A stretch of 64,000 nucleotides of DNA from Aurifilum marmelostoma. Its lineage: Eukaryota; Ascomycota; Sordariomycetes; Diaporthales; Cryphonectriaceae. Positions 45,736-57,570 of the stretch are shown piece by piece. Numbering within the stretch: position 1 is the first letter of the stretch; each line of letters opens with the position of its first letter. The notes under the pieces are model-generated. The model was given only the letters and a program-made list of their open reading frames with translations, had not been told where the DNA came from and made no database searches. A program made the translations under genes and the position numbers. The DNA lies in NCBI GenBank assembly GCA_027559495.1, contig JAMXSV010000002.1, forward strand, positions 310,001 to 374,000, in the 5' to 3' direction.

Positions 45736-48700
45736 TATCGAGGTACAACCTAAGAACCAGGTCCAAGTGCCTGGAGCGTCTTCGTGTCCGTGCCGGTCGG
45801 TCTGGGGGTGAATCGAGAGGGGGGGTGGGCGATCAGATGCCGATGGTGGGAGGCCCAAAAGAGACGGGGGACGGGGAAGAGTCGAGTGGTGGTGACGAGG
45901 GAGGGAGGAAGAAGAGACGAGACGAGACGAGACGAGATAGTCGAGAGGCGTTCGAGATTCAACCCAAGAGTATCGAAGGAAATGAGTATGGATGTGGAGT
46001 GAAGGAAGTGGCGCTGGCGCTGTGGGACCAAAGACGGTTCCGGCGAGATGGCCTGTGCGGGCTCGCTGTGTTGCGAGTGTGTGCGTGTCCAGACGAGAAA
46101 GAAGCAGAGAAAAAAAAAAAAAAAAAGAGTGAAGAGAGTTTACTAGTAAAAAGAAGAGGTGATGTGATGTGATGTGACGAGACGAGATGAGATTAGATGA
46201 TAAGCAGATATGCCGTGTCGGTCATGTCATGTGCGGTATAGTCCCAGTCGAGTCGGGTCGAGTCCAGATTAATGCCCAATCTTGGTTGATCTTCGTCCCT
46301 CGACGGATTCAGCCAAGATCGTGAGGGAAAAATGTAACGCAGCACGAGAATGAGGAGAGACCTGGGTCGGACTGGTGCACGCCACGCTCAAGCCCGAGGC
46401 GGTATTGGGTCAATCAGAACAGAGCTTCAGAGACCAGCAGCCTGTGTCCAGTGGTCGGGCGGGCGAGGCGGAGAAGGAGGAGTACGGAGTAGAGTCGTGT
46501 GGACGAGGAGGCCCAGGTGGCAGTGGTGGTCAATGTGATGGTGGTATTGTTGATTGGACTGAATGAGGTCAAGGTTGGATGAGGTGGCACCGCGTCCACT
46601 GGCCAGCACAGCCCAAGCCCACCACCAGCTCAGCAGGGACACTACAGGAGATCCGAGCAGGTCGGTGATTGATTCGAAATTTCGAGATGCTACGATGTGT
46701 GTGTGTGTGTGCTGCGCAGCAGCAGCTGGCAGGGGGCAACTCGGTCAAGGTGGTGTGTAGGATCGAGCCCCAATGGCCCATCAGCAACGAGAAAATGAGG
46801 ACCCTTCCCCTCTTTCTCTCTCTCTCTGTTCTCCTCTCTCCCGCTCTCTGTCTTTTCCCGTGTACCCTTATCCTATTCGCGAGCGACGACACCACGACGG
46901 CACGGGACGAAATGACACGGTCGAGGCTCGACTTCTGAATGGCCCCAAGGGGAGGGGTGGTCAGGATGAGGCGTCAATGGGTGTGTGGGTTTGTGTGGGT
47001 TAACGGGCGGCCTTGTTGGGTGACAGGCAAGCGAGACAGGTCCCTTTTCCTCGCTCGACGAGCAGCAATTTGGACGATTCCCGCACTGGACAGGGGTGCC
47101 CCTGGACCTTGCCTCCCTCCTCCCCCCCTCCTTGTCATATCACAGGCGCCGTCTCTCAACGATCCGGTGGAGGAAGGCGCGGTAGGCTGCTGAGGTAAGG
47201 CACTTTATTTGCCCACATCACGATCGTCATTGGGGGGGGGGTTACCTCAACTAGGTCAAGCTAGAGGGGGGGTGGGGGGGCCACTAAAGGACCACTGGAG
47301 GGGACGCTCTTTCTCTCTAGGGAATGTGATTCTCTGCCAGACGGGGCAAGGGCAACCAACACTCTCACTGGAGAAGGACCTCGTCACTATGGAGAGGAGG
47401 GGACCATTCATCCACTGTACCTGGCCTGAACTGACCGAGACCCACCGTCGCCCGTCCACCCCTCTCGCTGTCCCTCCCTCTTGTCACGATCATCAGTCCA
47501 GTCTCTCACCCAGCAGCTTCTTTGACTGCATCAGCCGCCTTTATCCTACATATACAGCACTACAGCATCTATCTCCTAAGCACTCTAACAGGACGTTCCT
47601 CTTCCGTTCCGACAATCTGGGCAGGATTGCGGAGTCAGATCAAGCAGCTTGGACTCGGCGCCACGGACCCATGAAGCACATGTTGCAAAATCCTACGCAG
47701 GTGCTTTTAGTACTACGACCACCACAATGCGTCCACCCATCCCACTTTCATCCACCGAACAGAGGGGCTTGCCAATTGCCTTTTGAGGCTTACAATCCTG
47801 GACGCCGGTGCCGCAGAGAGCAGCTTCTCTGCTGCTTGGTACAACGGTCTAGCTACAGTGTGACACCCACCCTCCCTCGTCTTCCCTCTTTTAGGTTTCG
47901 AGGGAAGCTGGGAAAGGCCTTCCGCGGACCCAGCCCAGATTGCACTATGCTATGCTATAGCCCTGTACTCTGGTACAGGGCCCAAAGAGCTGGACGCAGC
48001 CCTCAGGGCAAAGTGCATAGGTGCACCGCCATCCACCCACACACATTTACCACGGCACAACGGCCGGCTGGTACCACGGTACATGCACGACGGACGTATG
48101 GTAGCATTATACTAATACCACTACCGCTGTGGGTTCTTCAGAAACAGGAATAGCGCCGTCAATCTCCCAATCTTGAAGGAGGGAAAAAAATTAAAAATTG
48201 GGTTGGCATGTGGGAGGGGAACTGGGAAGCAAAACCCGCAGGCCCGTAGGGTAGGATCCCATGCCTGTCCCTCTGCTAATCGACCTCGTTGCACCTGGTA
48301 CGTTGCCTCACTTTGGGCGTGCGACCCCTCCCCCCTTTCCCTCTCTTCTTTTAGGTTGCATTATCTCATCAGCGAGAGCATCTTCCTCAGCTGCATGCAC
48401 AGCGGGAGAGCTATCCAGAGAGAGGAAGGCGACACGTCTTTTTCCTGCGGAGGAGATAGGGCGTCATTTCCGATTGATTTTTTGTCCCCCTCCAAGGACG
48501 CCTTTCCTCCGGCTATCCACAGTCGCTACGTTGCCTTGCATGCATGTGAAATGCACAACATGCATCTGCACCTTGCGGGACACGGTCCACCCATCGTCTG
48601 TCGATGGGGAATTAGAGGGAGTGAGAGACAGACAGGAGACGACAGAGGGCAATTGTGTGAGATAGATGGATTTGATCCAGGTTTCCCCAGGATCACAGAC

Positions 48701-51570
48701 CGTCTTGTGGCCTCTGTCAGGGAACCATGGCCAACTCCTGAGGACATCGAACGAGTCTACAACCCATCTTGACTCACCTTTTGAGACCCTCTGTTTTCCT
48801 TGTTGCCCCCTTGGGCAGATCTGCTCCGGCTCCCACTCTGCTTCGAAAACCTTGAAAGCCCATGTGCGAGAAAGCGGGCGCTGCCAGTCCCTCTCACGTC
48901 GATGGCAATCTCCGGGGCGGCGCCACCGAGACAGCTTCTGGCCCCAATCCCCAAGAAGCCTGTTGGGTCCCCGGACCTTGCGCGCGATCGTCCTCCTGCT
49001 CGGAGCGCGATCTCACTTTTTTTTTTACCCCCCTCTTCCTCTGTCACACATACAACCCAAAGGGGTACCGAAAGGCCGCTGCCATTTCTACTTCGGTACA
49101 TAGTACTCTTTTTCCTAGTCTTCCTTGTGCTGACTGTGGGCTTATCCAGCGACGATCGCACCAGGTTCGTCAGTCTCTTTGTCTTCCTGTTCTTCTTCGT
49201 TCAGGGTCCTCGTGCTGCTGGTGCGTGCGCGCGCGTGTGTTGCATGTGTCCGTGTTGGCCACCTGGCGATCCCTGCTCTTCTGAGCTCTTCGCTGGGGCT
49301 CCTCCCAAGGTGCGTCAGTGATGCCCGTTCTATTGTTCAATATCTCGGAACGTTGATCAGCATCGTGAAGATCAGGACAGGGACGAAAACGGGCTATGGG
49401 AACCAACGTAGTATGTGAGCCACGCTCAACGGTACGATGATAGAAGCATCGGATCATTCCTGGTCTGTAAGGCCTGTGCTGGCTCATCAGCGCGAGAGGC
49501 GCAGTCGAGGCGCAACAGGTGGCTGCTTGGTCCTGCGACGACATGGAAAATTACTGATTCATTCACGACTTCATCTACCTGACGACCATGCGACCCACCC
49601 CACATCCCGTAGCTGGTCATGGCTTCTCTGAAAGATGAGACGATATTGGATTGTCATTTAGCGAGCGTCCTTATTCCAACAGATGTTTCGTCGAGAGAGC
49701 GACTTGCCCACCCACCTCCACCTTGTACTATATGATATCCCGCAGGGGCCAACGACAGAGAGCGCTCGCTGACAACATGAGTCGTTGCTATGTGACGACT
49801 CGGCACCAACACACATTCGATCAACATGACATGTTGCTCCAGATCTGCAACGCGCATATCAGATGTTGGCGCCGAAGCACTTCCTGTCCTGGTCCTAGAC
49901 GGACACCTCCACCCCTGCCGTCGGAAGCCAGCGATTTTGTTCTATTCAAACTCTATGTCCTCTCTTTTCTTCTCTCTTCCCGGTCAAGTCACGCCATGAC
50001 ATGCTTCCAGCATTGGCGAGGGCCCCATATCTTGGTCTTGGAGAGAGAGAGGGAGGGAGAGAGACATAGGTCCTATTTTACATTTACCCCCTTGGCTAAT
50101 TTTGTGAGGATCATACGCGGTAGTGGCCATCATCTCGCCAACATTATTTAGTGCCGAAGGGCTTTGTTTTACGGATGTTCATCCCGGCTGGGCATTACTG
50201 TGACATGCGATAAAAAAGTCAAGGAAAGGAAGAAAACCAGACACAGGATTTTGATCCTAGTTCCGAATCCCAACCAGAGAATAATATCCAAGTTTCTTTT
50301 CCTCGTCCTCGCTCTATCCTGTAACGAGCAATGTATCTACCCATTCTTTCCATATCCTTCTTGGACCCCAGCTTTGTGAACAAGTCTCAACATCCGACAA
50401 ACAGGCTAGGCTTTTTACATTGAATGGGAGGTCAGCCTCCCCAATCACTAATCAGTTAGACCCAACTTTCATCACGACGATCTCTCTCAACATTCACTCC
50501 AACGACGAAGAAGAGGGGGAAAAACAGCCGAGACTGCCTGTGACTTTGCCCTCCCTGCAACCCCCCTGGGACCTAGATCTGCAACCGTTGGTGCAAGCTT
50601 ACTTCACCCCCGCCCTGATGCCTCCGCCCTACGTAACGCACGGGTACAGCGGCAACTGTTTCCTTTGCTGTTTTTCTCCTTGAGAGAAAGGCAAAGGGAA
50701 GGAAGGAAAAAAAAAGAAAAAAAAAAAAAGGACCGCAGTTCTGGAGGGGGAGAGAGCTGGGGCGGATCAAACCGCTGAACTTTACTCTGTTGCTATTCAC
50801 TACTAACACCTGCAGTAGCGGTAGACCAGGGGATCCAAGCAAGGTCCCCTGGAGAAGATGACCCCTTTCGCCCTCGAGTCCAAAGAGGAAAGGCATTCGA
50901 CGCCGGCACTAGACGCTACAATAAACGTGTGCTATTTCAGTGACGGGGGCCCGGAAAGCCCATTGTTCAGGAAGGCACCCATTTTGAAACAGACCGGGCC
51001 TGGAGGGGGAGGGGGGGAGGGGGGTCCAAGTTATCCGGAAGGGGTATATTTTGAAATGTGTGTACGTCACGTACCTTGCGTTGGGCAGTCGGTTATTCCG
51101 ACCAGAGGAGAAGGGTTTTCCGCCTTGCCCTCGTCTCTTGGTTTTTTGGTTTTTCATTCTTGTCACTATGGGCGCAGACCTGCTGGTTTCAAAGTCACAG
51201 AGATATTGTTACTATTTCGACCCTGATGAGGCTGGAATGTAGCAAGAAGTATAGGCGTACAGGACAAGGTCGAGCAAGGACTGCAGATGCGCATCACATA
51301 CAGCAATCGACACACACATACTATGGTACACACAAAACAACACACATATCCTTTTTTTTTTTATTTTTGTGCTGTGTGGGTGGTGGATCCACAACACCTT
51401 GCATATGCCGGAAGATGCAGGAACCGGTAGGCTAAGTCACGTCTTGCATGCAGACCATGACTTTTTGGTTCCCACCTTCCATCATGGGGGGGGGGGGGGT
51501 GGGCGGGGGGGCTGATCCGGGGGCAACCCTTCTTCTCTTCCCTCGGTAGGGCACATGCGTGTAGTAACTG

Positions 51571-51591
51571 CTGCTGCTGCTGCTGCTGCTT
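51571..51591. repeat. (TGC)7 trinucleotide repeat
   Basis: A perfect TGC array in non-coding DNA. Confidence 0.85.
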
Positions 51592-52841
51592 CTGTTACTG
51601 GAGTGTGTGTTTGGTTCTGGAGGCTATATGGCACGTTCTATTTTGCGTGGTCGGGTGTACCATGGTTAATGACCTGTGCAGCCGTGGGGTGAGGGGGGGG
51701 GGGTTCGGGATGGCAGACATGCAGGAGGAAGGGCGTGCGTGGGATGGTGATAGGGCTGGGCTGGGCTGGGAGGAAGAAGACTAGGAGAGTCGAGGGCATA
51801 TTGCGGATACGATGATCAACCAGTTGGTGTATGTATGTATGTATGTCTGTATGTATGTATACATGCATGTCATCCGGTCTATCGAGCCAAGTACGTACTG
51901 CCTAATTTGCCTGGCCTGGCCATCCTGTCCGTCATCCCGAAGGTATTCGCTCTTGGGGCCGGATCCAAGGTCCGCTCGCCAAGTGAAGACGGGCGAGAAG
52001 AGAAAGAAGATTCCATCTCATCGAGAGAGACAGAGAGAGAGAGAGAGGGAGAAAGCGTCGATCACTTGACCATCTGAAGCTTCTACTTAGTACCCTCACC
52101 ATATGGGATCACAGTCCGAGCGCATGCACGCCATGACGAAGGTGAAAACCTCCCCCCCATCCCGGGGTGGAAAAAAAGAATTCCAGACCCCAAGCAGACC
52201 TTGCCATCCCCCCCAAAAAGAGGGGGGGAACAGGGAAAAAAAAAAAAAAAAAGAATAACTATAATTCATCAGACGAAACACCAAATCGACCGGGGACAGC
52301 TTCCTACTACGGCACTCTACTCGTCGACCACCACTCAATGCGAAACACACAAAGACACGGTGGGGGTTTTTCTTTGTTGTTGTTGTTTTGATCTAGAGCA
52401 GAGTGACCTGCACGTCACGCACTTCTCATCACATGTATGTGTGTGTGTGAGCTTGGCTTCCAGATACAACTTTACCAGTCCCAGGTCAGGACTACGCCCG
52501 CAGCCGTGCGCTCAGGAGATTTTGTTTTAGACCAAGATGATGTTTCGGTTTCCCTCGTCGGAATTTTGTCTTGCCGCTGCCCCTTCCCTCTCCCAACCTA
52601 CCTGACAGAAGGAAGGGGGGGGGAAAAAAGAGGTCGTCGTGGTGCTCGACCATATCGAATTACCGACCCGGGTCACCACTACCTAACCCCATCACCACAC
52701 GGCCCCTCTCCCCCCCCCCCCCAAACTCCCTGCCGCACAACGGTCAGATCCGTGCATTGGAGCTACATTGAGCACAAACCTTGGTAGATGAAAAGAATAA
52801 AGTAAAAAAGAAAAGAAAACCGTACTACTCATAGCAATGGG

Positions 52842-52873
<32 letters not shown>

Positions 52874-53669
52874 AGGAAACCGAGCTGAGGGCAGTTTGAC
52901 AACGGCGCAGCGATACAGATCCGTACAAGCTCTCCCTCCCCCATCCACCCAGCTGCCGGCGCTGGCGCCCCCGGAAAGAAAGCCCCCTCCTCCGGGCTCG
53001 AAGTTTTCCCCCTCTCGAAGACGGGGAAGACGAGGCTGGGAACATCCCAGCGCGCACTGGGTGGGTGGGCGTTTTGTTCTTCCCCCGCTGGGTTCATCCA
53101 GGCCGGGGGGGCACAACGTAGTCAGCGGCGCTGATGGGGGGGGGGCCCAGGCACACGCTTCTTGAAAGAAGCCTTTTTCCCTTCTGTGGTATCTCTTGAG
53201 ACGGCGCCAAGGAGGGGGATGGGGACGGGCGTGGCTTTTTGGTGAACGGGGCCGTTCGTTGGGAAGGGAGGAGGGAGTTCTTTGATTAGGCTTTTTTTCT
53301 CTCTTTCGTATTGTTGTTGAGTTGTGTTTTTGTGGTTCCCTGTTGTTTTTTGCGGGCAACTTTATTGCCGGGCTAGCTGGCAGAGGTGGTCCTCCGCTCG
53401 GGATATTGCTGCAGGCCTAGCTACGAGTATAAGAAAATAAGTAGGGAGACCATTGCTCAAAGTTTGAACGGAGGATCCGCGCCGGTGAACCATGATGACG
53501 CGGCGCGTCGCATCTCCAGGAGGCTCGTGTCCGCGTCGTCGTCGGCATGAGGCGGTGGGACTTGGGGGGAGGAGCCAGAAGTCGAGGCACGCCGGCGCTC
53601 AAGCAACAGGAACCACCTCTCGTGTAGCATTGTCCAGCTCACCTGTTCCTCCTCCTCCTTCCTTCACAT

Positions 53670-55172
53670 TCACCTCACAGCAATAACCTCACCCCCCCTC
53701 CCCACGCACCCCGTCTCAAAGACCTCCACCAGCCCGGCCCCGACAGCCTCGTGAAGCACCCACTCAAACGCCAAGCCCCGGAACTCGCGCCACTTCCTCG
53801 TCCGCCCGGGCAGCACGCCCGCGAACTCCCGCCGCGCCCTCTTGCCCTCGAGCTGCAGCGACCCCCGCCCGGACGACACCGCCACGCCCCCGTCCCACCT
53901 CTCCCGCAGCAGGGCCTCGGTCGTCTCCCCGTGGTGGTGGTGGTGGTGGTGGTGCGCACCACCGCCGGACCGGCCCCCCAGCAGCGAGGTGAGGTGCGCC
54001 AGCGCCGCCGTCTCGAGCTTGAGGAACGCCCCCTGGCCCGGCACGGCCAGCGACAGGTCGCTGGTTGCGCCGCCGCCGCCGCCGTGCCGTGACCCTGCCC
54101 CGCCCGACCTCGCGCCGCCGCTGCCCCCGGCGCTGTGGATGGCGCCCTCCCCGCCCACGGCGGCGAACGATCCTGCGGCGGCGCGCGACACGGCCTGGAG
54201 GCTGAGCAGCGTGCCTCTGTCTTCTGGGTTCGCGAACCCGGACGGGACGTGGCCGATGTCGAGGTCGTGGTAGGCCGTCAAGAATCCCCCCCTGACCAGC
54301 TCGTCTGCCTGCTCGGGCTTGAGCTTCCCCTCGCCTGCTGCTGCTGCTGCTCCTCCTCCTCCTCCCCTGCTGCTGTGGACGTCTCCCGCGGGGACTTTGA
54401 GCTTGGTAGGGTTTGCGGCCAGCCAAGCCGTGAAGACGGCCCTGGTCTCGCCGCTGAGCGCCGCGGAGGCCCGCACCATGGCCTCGAGCTCGCTTGCCTC
54501 CACCAGCAGCTCGACCACGCCCCCGCCCGCCCTCGTCCCCTTCCCGATGCCCCCCCGCCTGGGCACGACCACCTTCCTCACCACCCCGGCCCGCACCAGC
54601 TCCGCCGTCTCCCTCTCCACGGCCGTGGGACTCCGCAGCAGCGCGTGGAGGTGCGCAGAGGTGGTCACCCGGGGCAGCCCCCCGCGGAACCCAAACACCT
54701 CGGCCACGCGCGTGGAGCTGAGGCCCCACGATGACGGCTGCTCCGGCAGCGGGGTGAACATGTGGGCTTGGGCGTAGCGCATGGCCTGTGGGACGTCGCG
54801 GAGGGTCAGGTCCGTGACGAGGGCGGTGACGAGACCTGCGTCAGGGAGGGGGTCGTCGGGGTTGGTGTGGAAGTAGTCGTGCGTTTTCCCGTGTATATCT
54901 GCCTTGTTGTTGTCTGTAGTGGGGTTGGTGCTCTGTGGTGCTTCTTTAGACGAAGCGAGAGTGGTAGATGTCGATGTCCCCGGCTTGACGCGCCGGAGGG
55001 AGTCACTCCATGATGAAGATGCTGCCGCCGAGGTCCTCCTGCTGTTGGATGTAGTGCTGGCAGTACCACTGTTACTGCCGCCACTGGGGGTCCGCCGAGG
55101 GCTGGATGGCTTCTTCTTAGGCTTCTTGACACGATTAGAGCTGCCTAGGATTGCGCGCAGACGGCTGGTCAT
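53670..55172 (-). CDS. STK19-domain protein (winged-helix, not a true kinase)
   Basis: This is a single-exon gene of 500 residues as read. An N-terminal basic/Ser-rich tail (SNRVKKPKKKPSSPRRTPSG) resembles a nuclear localisation region. The STK19 domain starts at DAGLVTALVTDLTLRDVPQA and continues with STRVAEVFGFRGGLPRV, HLHALLRSPTAVERETAEL, RAGVVRKVVVPRRG and LVEASELEAMVR. Later segments are ADELVRGGFLTAYHD, GQGAFLKLETAALAHLTSLL and FRGLAFEWVLHEAVGAGLVEV. No protein-kinase motifs (GxGxxG, HRD, DFG) are present. Human STK19 is now regarded as a winged-helix DNA-binding factor in transcription-coupled repair, so a DNA-repair role is inferred. Gly- and His-rich inserts (His8 at 53933-53956) are low complexity. 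The extreme C-terminus may be frameshifted at C7 53692-53698. One base fewer changes the end from GRGGEVIAVR to GRGVRLLL, stopping at 53675, which looks more like the family. The start chosen is the ATG at 55170-55172 (MTSRLRAIL); the frame is open to 55448. Confidence 0.85.
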   Translation of the reverse strand: MTSRLRAILGSSNRVKKPKKKPSSPRRTPSGGSNSGTASTTSNSRRTSAAASSSWSDSLRRVKPGTSTSTTLASSKEAPQSTNPTTDNNKADIHGKTHDYFHTNPDDPLPDAGLVTALVTDLTLRDVPQAMRYAQAHMFTPLPEQPSSWGLSSTRVAEVFGFRGGLPRVTTSAHLHALLRSPTAVERETAELVRAGVVRKVVVPRRGGIGKGTRAGGGVVELLVEASELEAMVRASAALSGETRAVFTAWLAANPTKLKVPAGDVHSSRGGGGGAAAAAGEGKLKPEQADELVRGGFLTAYHDLDIGHVPSGFANPEDRGTLLSLQAVSRAAAGSFAAVGGEGAIHSAGGSGGARSGGAGSRHGGGGGATSDLSLAVPGQGAFLKLETAALAHLTSLLGGRSGGGAHHHHHHHHGETTEALLRERWDGGVAVSSGRGSLQLEGKRARREFAGVLPGRTRKWREFRGLAFEWVLHEAVGAGLVEVFETGCVGRGGEVIAVR

Positions 55173-56452
55173 GTCTGGATATGTTGTCCTGCTAAACGAT
55201 GGTGCAGCCAAAGGGGGCTTCCGACGGTCTCCTTGCCTTGCTTTTGCGCTCCCTTTTTTCTGGTTCTTTTCTCTCTTTCTTTGATTAGATGATATACAAG
55301 AAGAAGGGAGAAAGAGAGAAAAGAGACAGATCAAAAATGAGCTGAGAGGAAGTCGAACCAGGCGCTGACTTGCCGCCTCCTCAGCCTCGCTCGTCAGGAA
55401 TGAAAGAAGAGGGCGCGGGTTAGGTAAGGCACAGTACATACAGGGCATAGTAGGCGGCCAACCACAAAAAAGTACCCCCCCGTGATTCGCCCGAGAACCA
55501 CTAAACCCACTAAAGATTTTGCCACTACGCCCTTCCGACAGGCCGCTAGACCAATCATGCCGCCGGGGAAGGGGGGGGGTGGCTAAGGCCTACAGGGACT
55601 CGGTCACCTAAGTAGTACAATGTATCAGTAATTGGGAAAGCCTACAATATCAATCAACTACGCGCATGTATTCATGACAGCGATCTTCATTCAAGCAGGT
55701 GATTGCATCACAGACATCACAGCGCAAGACGACAACAGAGAAAAATTGAGGGGAAAGGTCGGATTTAGATTTAAGATGTACGCTTCTTGTCCGAATAAAA
55801 CATGGAGAGGGCTTCATACCGTCAGCCCGCCTCGTACCAAACCTCCTATCCGATTCCCCCTCGTTGTCATTCCCCTAGAATTCAGAGCCCCAGCTGGATA
55901 GTAGCCGGGGCCCTAGGATCCCCATCCTGCAAACCAGTACTCGAGGGCCGAGCATTTGGAGCCAGCGCGACGTGAAGCGCCACTGTCCCCGGGAGGCGCG
56001 ACCAACCCTGCTACAGTCGTATCTCGAACCCCATCAAGCGTTTAATAGCCACCCGCCACGTTTGCGCCGCCCCTCGTGGGGAGACGAGAGGGCAGCGTGG
56101 CCGGCAGGTAGCACGGATTCCCCTGGGTCTCACCCCAGATGCTGGCTCCGGAGCCAAGTAGCGACCCGCCTCAGGACCACTTTCCATCTCTCTCTCTCTC
56201 CCTCTTGGTTGCTTGTCGTCGTCGTCGTACAGACTGGGTATATGTGAGAGAGAGAGAGAGAGAAAATGATCATGGGGCGGGGCGCCCTTTCTATCGCGCT
56301 TCTCTCCTTCAGAAGGAACCCCGCTTGATTTCGTTCACACGGCCTTGCCCTTCGCGAAATCGATTTCCGACGCAAGGCCGCAACTCTTGACCTTGATCCA
56401 GACGGCATCTGTCCGAACCATGGCCTTCATCCCCCTCGAGTCAATAAGGGGT

Positions 56453-56505
56453 CCACGATAGCAGGTACTTGGTGCAGGCACTGCACCAAGTACCTGCCAT
56501 CGTGG
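56453..56505. repeat. Near-perfect inverted repeat (25-bp arms, 3-nt loop)
   Basis: The left arm (56453-56477, starting CCACGATAGCAGG) and right arm (56481-56505, ending CCATCGTGG) are reverse complements with a single mismatch, around the loop GCA. An RNA from either strand would fold into one long hairpin. Confidence 0.95.
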
Positions 56506-56751
56506 GTTGTCCCGTTCCTGTGCCACTGGCATGGGGACCGCCACCCGATCTTGACGCGGACGGCGCGAATGCGCCGCGCATCTTTTCTTTGTTGAGGATG
56601 CTGCTTGTTGTTGGTGTAGTGTGGTATCGGGTGGTTATGTCGCGCGACAAAATGGTCGGTGGACCATGTCGACGGTTACGCTTGTTACGGTTGTTACGCT
56701 CATTGCAGCGCTCCCACGGGTAATAAGCTCCCATGGGGTCCTCTCGCAGTT

Positions 56752-56779
56752 GGGCCTTTTTTATGTCCTGCCCAGGACA
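56752..56779. repeat. Isolated copy of the GGGCCTTTT...TGCCCAGGAC repeat core
   Basis: This has the same order of elements (GGGCCTTTT, GTC, TGCCCAGGAC) as the tandem cluster 660 bp downstream and the same orientation. Confidence 0.8.
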
Positions 56780-57414
56780 ACACCTTGCTGGTGCGCCCGC
56801 GAAAAAGTGTCGAGGTGTCCCTCTACCCCGCCACTGCACTTCTCCAATCCAGAGGAGAGTGCTGCAGTCGTAGACCCAGCCCTACACCAGGGCTCTCTCT
56901 CCTGAAGAGGTCAGGAGGGGCGGCCGAAATCGTACCTATATATCCCTATTGATTGTCAGTGACCGTGTTCCCAGCATGAAAAGCCGGGCCGCGAGGCTCC
57001 AAGCAAGAGAGGAAAAGTGACTCGTGAGGTCGGGGAGGGGGGCGTACGATGATCGGACATGTGGCGACTGGCCGACGGGTTCAGACATGCTCGCAGATGG
57101 CTTTGTGCTTCAGCAGCTTGGATGATCCACTTGTTCATGACACGGCTGTCTCAAGGGCCGATGACATGAGGCGACAGATTCCTGATGGCCGGACCCTTTT
57201 CATCAAGAATCACGTCGTCTGGAGATCGTGTCCTGAGTCGCATTTCAATGTCAGATGCGGCAGGGCCTTGTAGAAGGGGAGAGGGGGATAGTGACTCACT
57301 TGACGCTCAGACGCAGATACACTGGACGCGTAACAGTATATCTCGGAGGTCAAACCTCGACATGGCCGTCTTCATCTTTAAGCTACCGCCGTCTCGAGCT
57401 GGGCGACGCCGCGG

Positions 57415-57570
57415 GGGCCTTTTTAAGTCTTGCCCAGGACGATGGCGCGACCAACAGTTTGTTGGCCGCCATGTTGGGCCTTTTAAAGTCCTGCCCAGGA
57501 CCACCACGCCGGCCATCATCTAGCTTGATGGCATGGTTGGGCCTTTTAGAGTCGTGCCCAGGACGAAGGT
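57415..57570. repeat. Tandem repeat, three copies, period 61-63 bp
   Basis: Copies begin at GGGCC 57415, 57476 and 57539. Each begins GGGCCTTTT, has GTC near position 15 and then the invariant TGCCCAGGAC. The spacers between cores are only partly similar (both end in ATGTTGGG or ATGGTTGGG-like sequence). Because the period is not always a multiple of three, the copies fall in different reading frames. Confidence 0.85.

Larger units (their letters stand above)
43801..53669. other. 9.9-kb gene-poor interval
   Basis: I recognise no gene between the kinesin 5' end and the STK19 gene's 3' end. Frames of up to ~314 residues (for example 47209..48153, +) lack domains and have biased, low-complexity composition. 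The first ~1.5 kb should include the kinesin promoter and leader. Repeats include AGC/GGT arrays at 45591-45730, a GACGA pentamer array (~45916-45940), GATGT repeats (46160-46190), (TGC)n at about 51571-51591, TATG tetramers at 51827-51860 and (CA)n at 52842-52867. Transcribed but non-coding, or highly divergent small genes cannot be excluded. Confidence 0.55.

Noticed and set aside
47209..48153. 314-codon open frame in the gene-poor block
   Set aside because: Mixed low-complexity composition without domain, codon pattern or splice support.
53670..55172. Annotation of the STK19-domain gene as a protein kinase
   Set aside because: None of the kinase catalytic motifs is present; the family name is historical.
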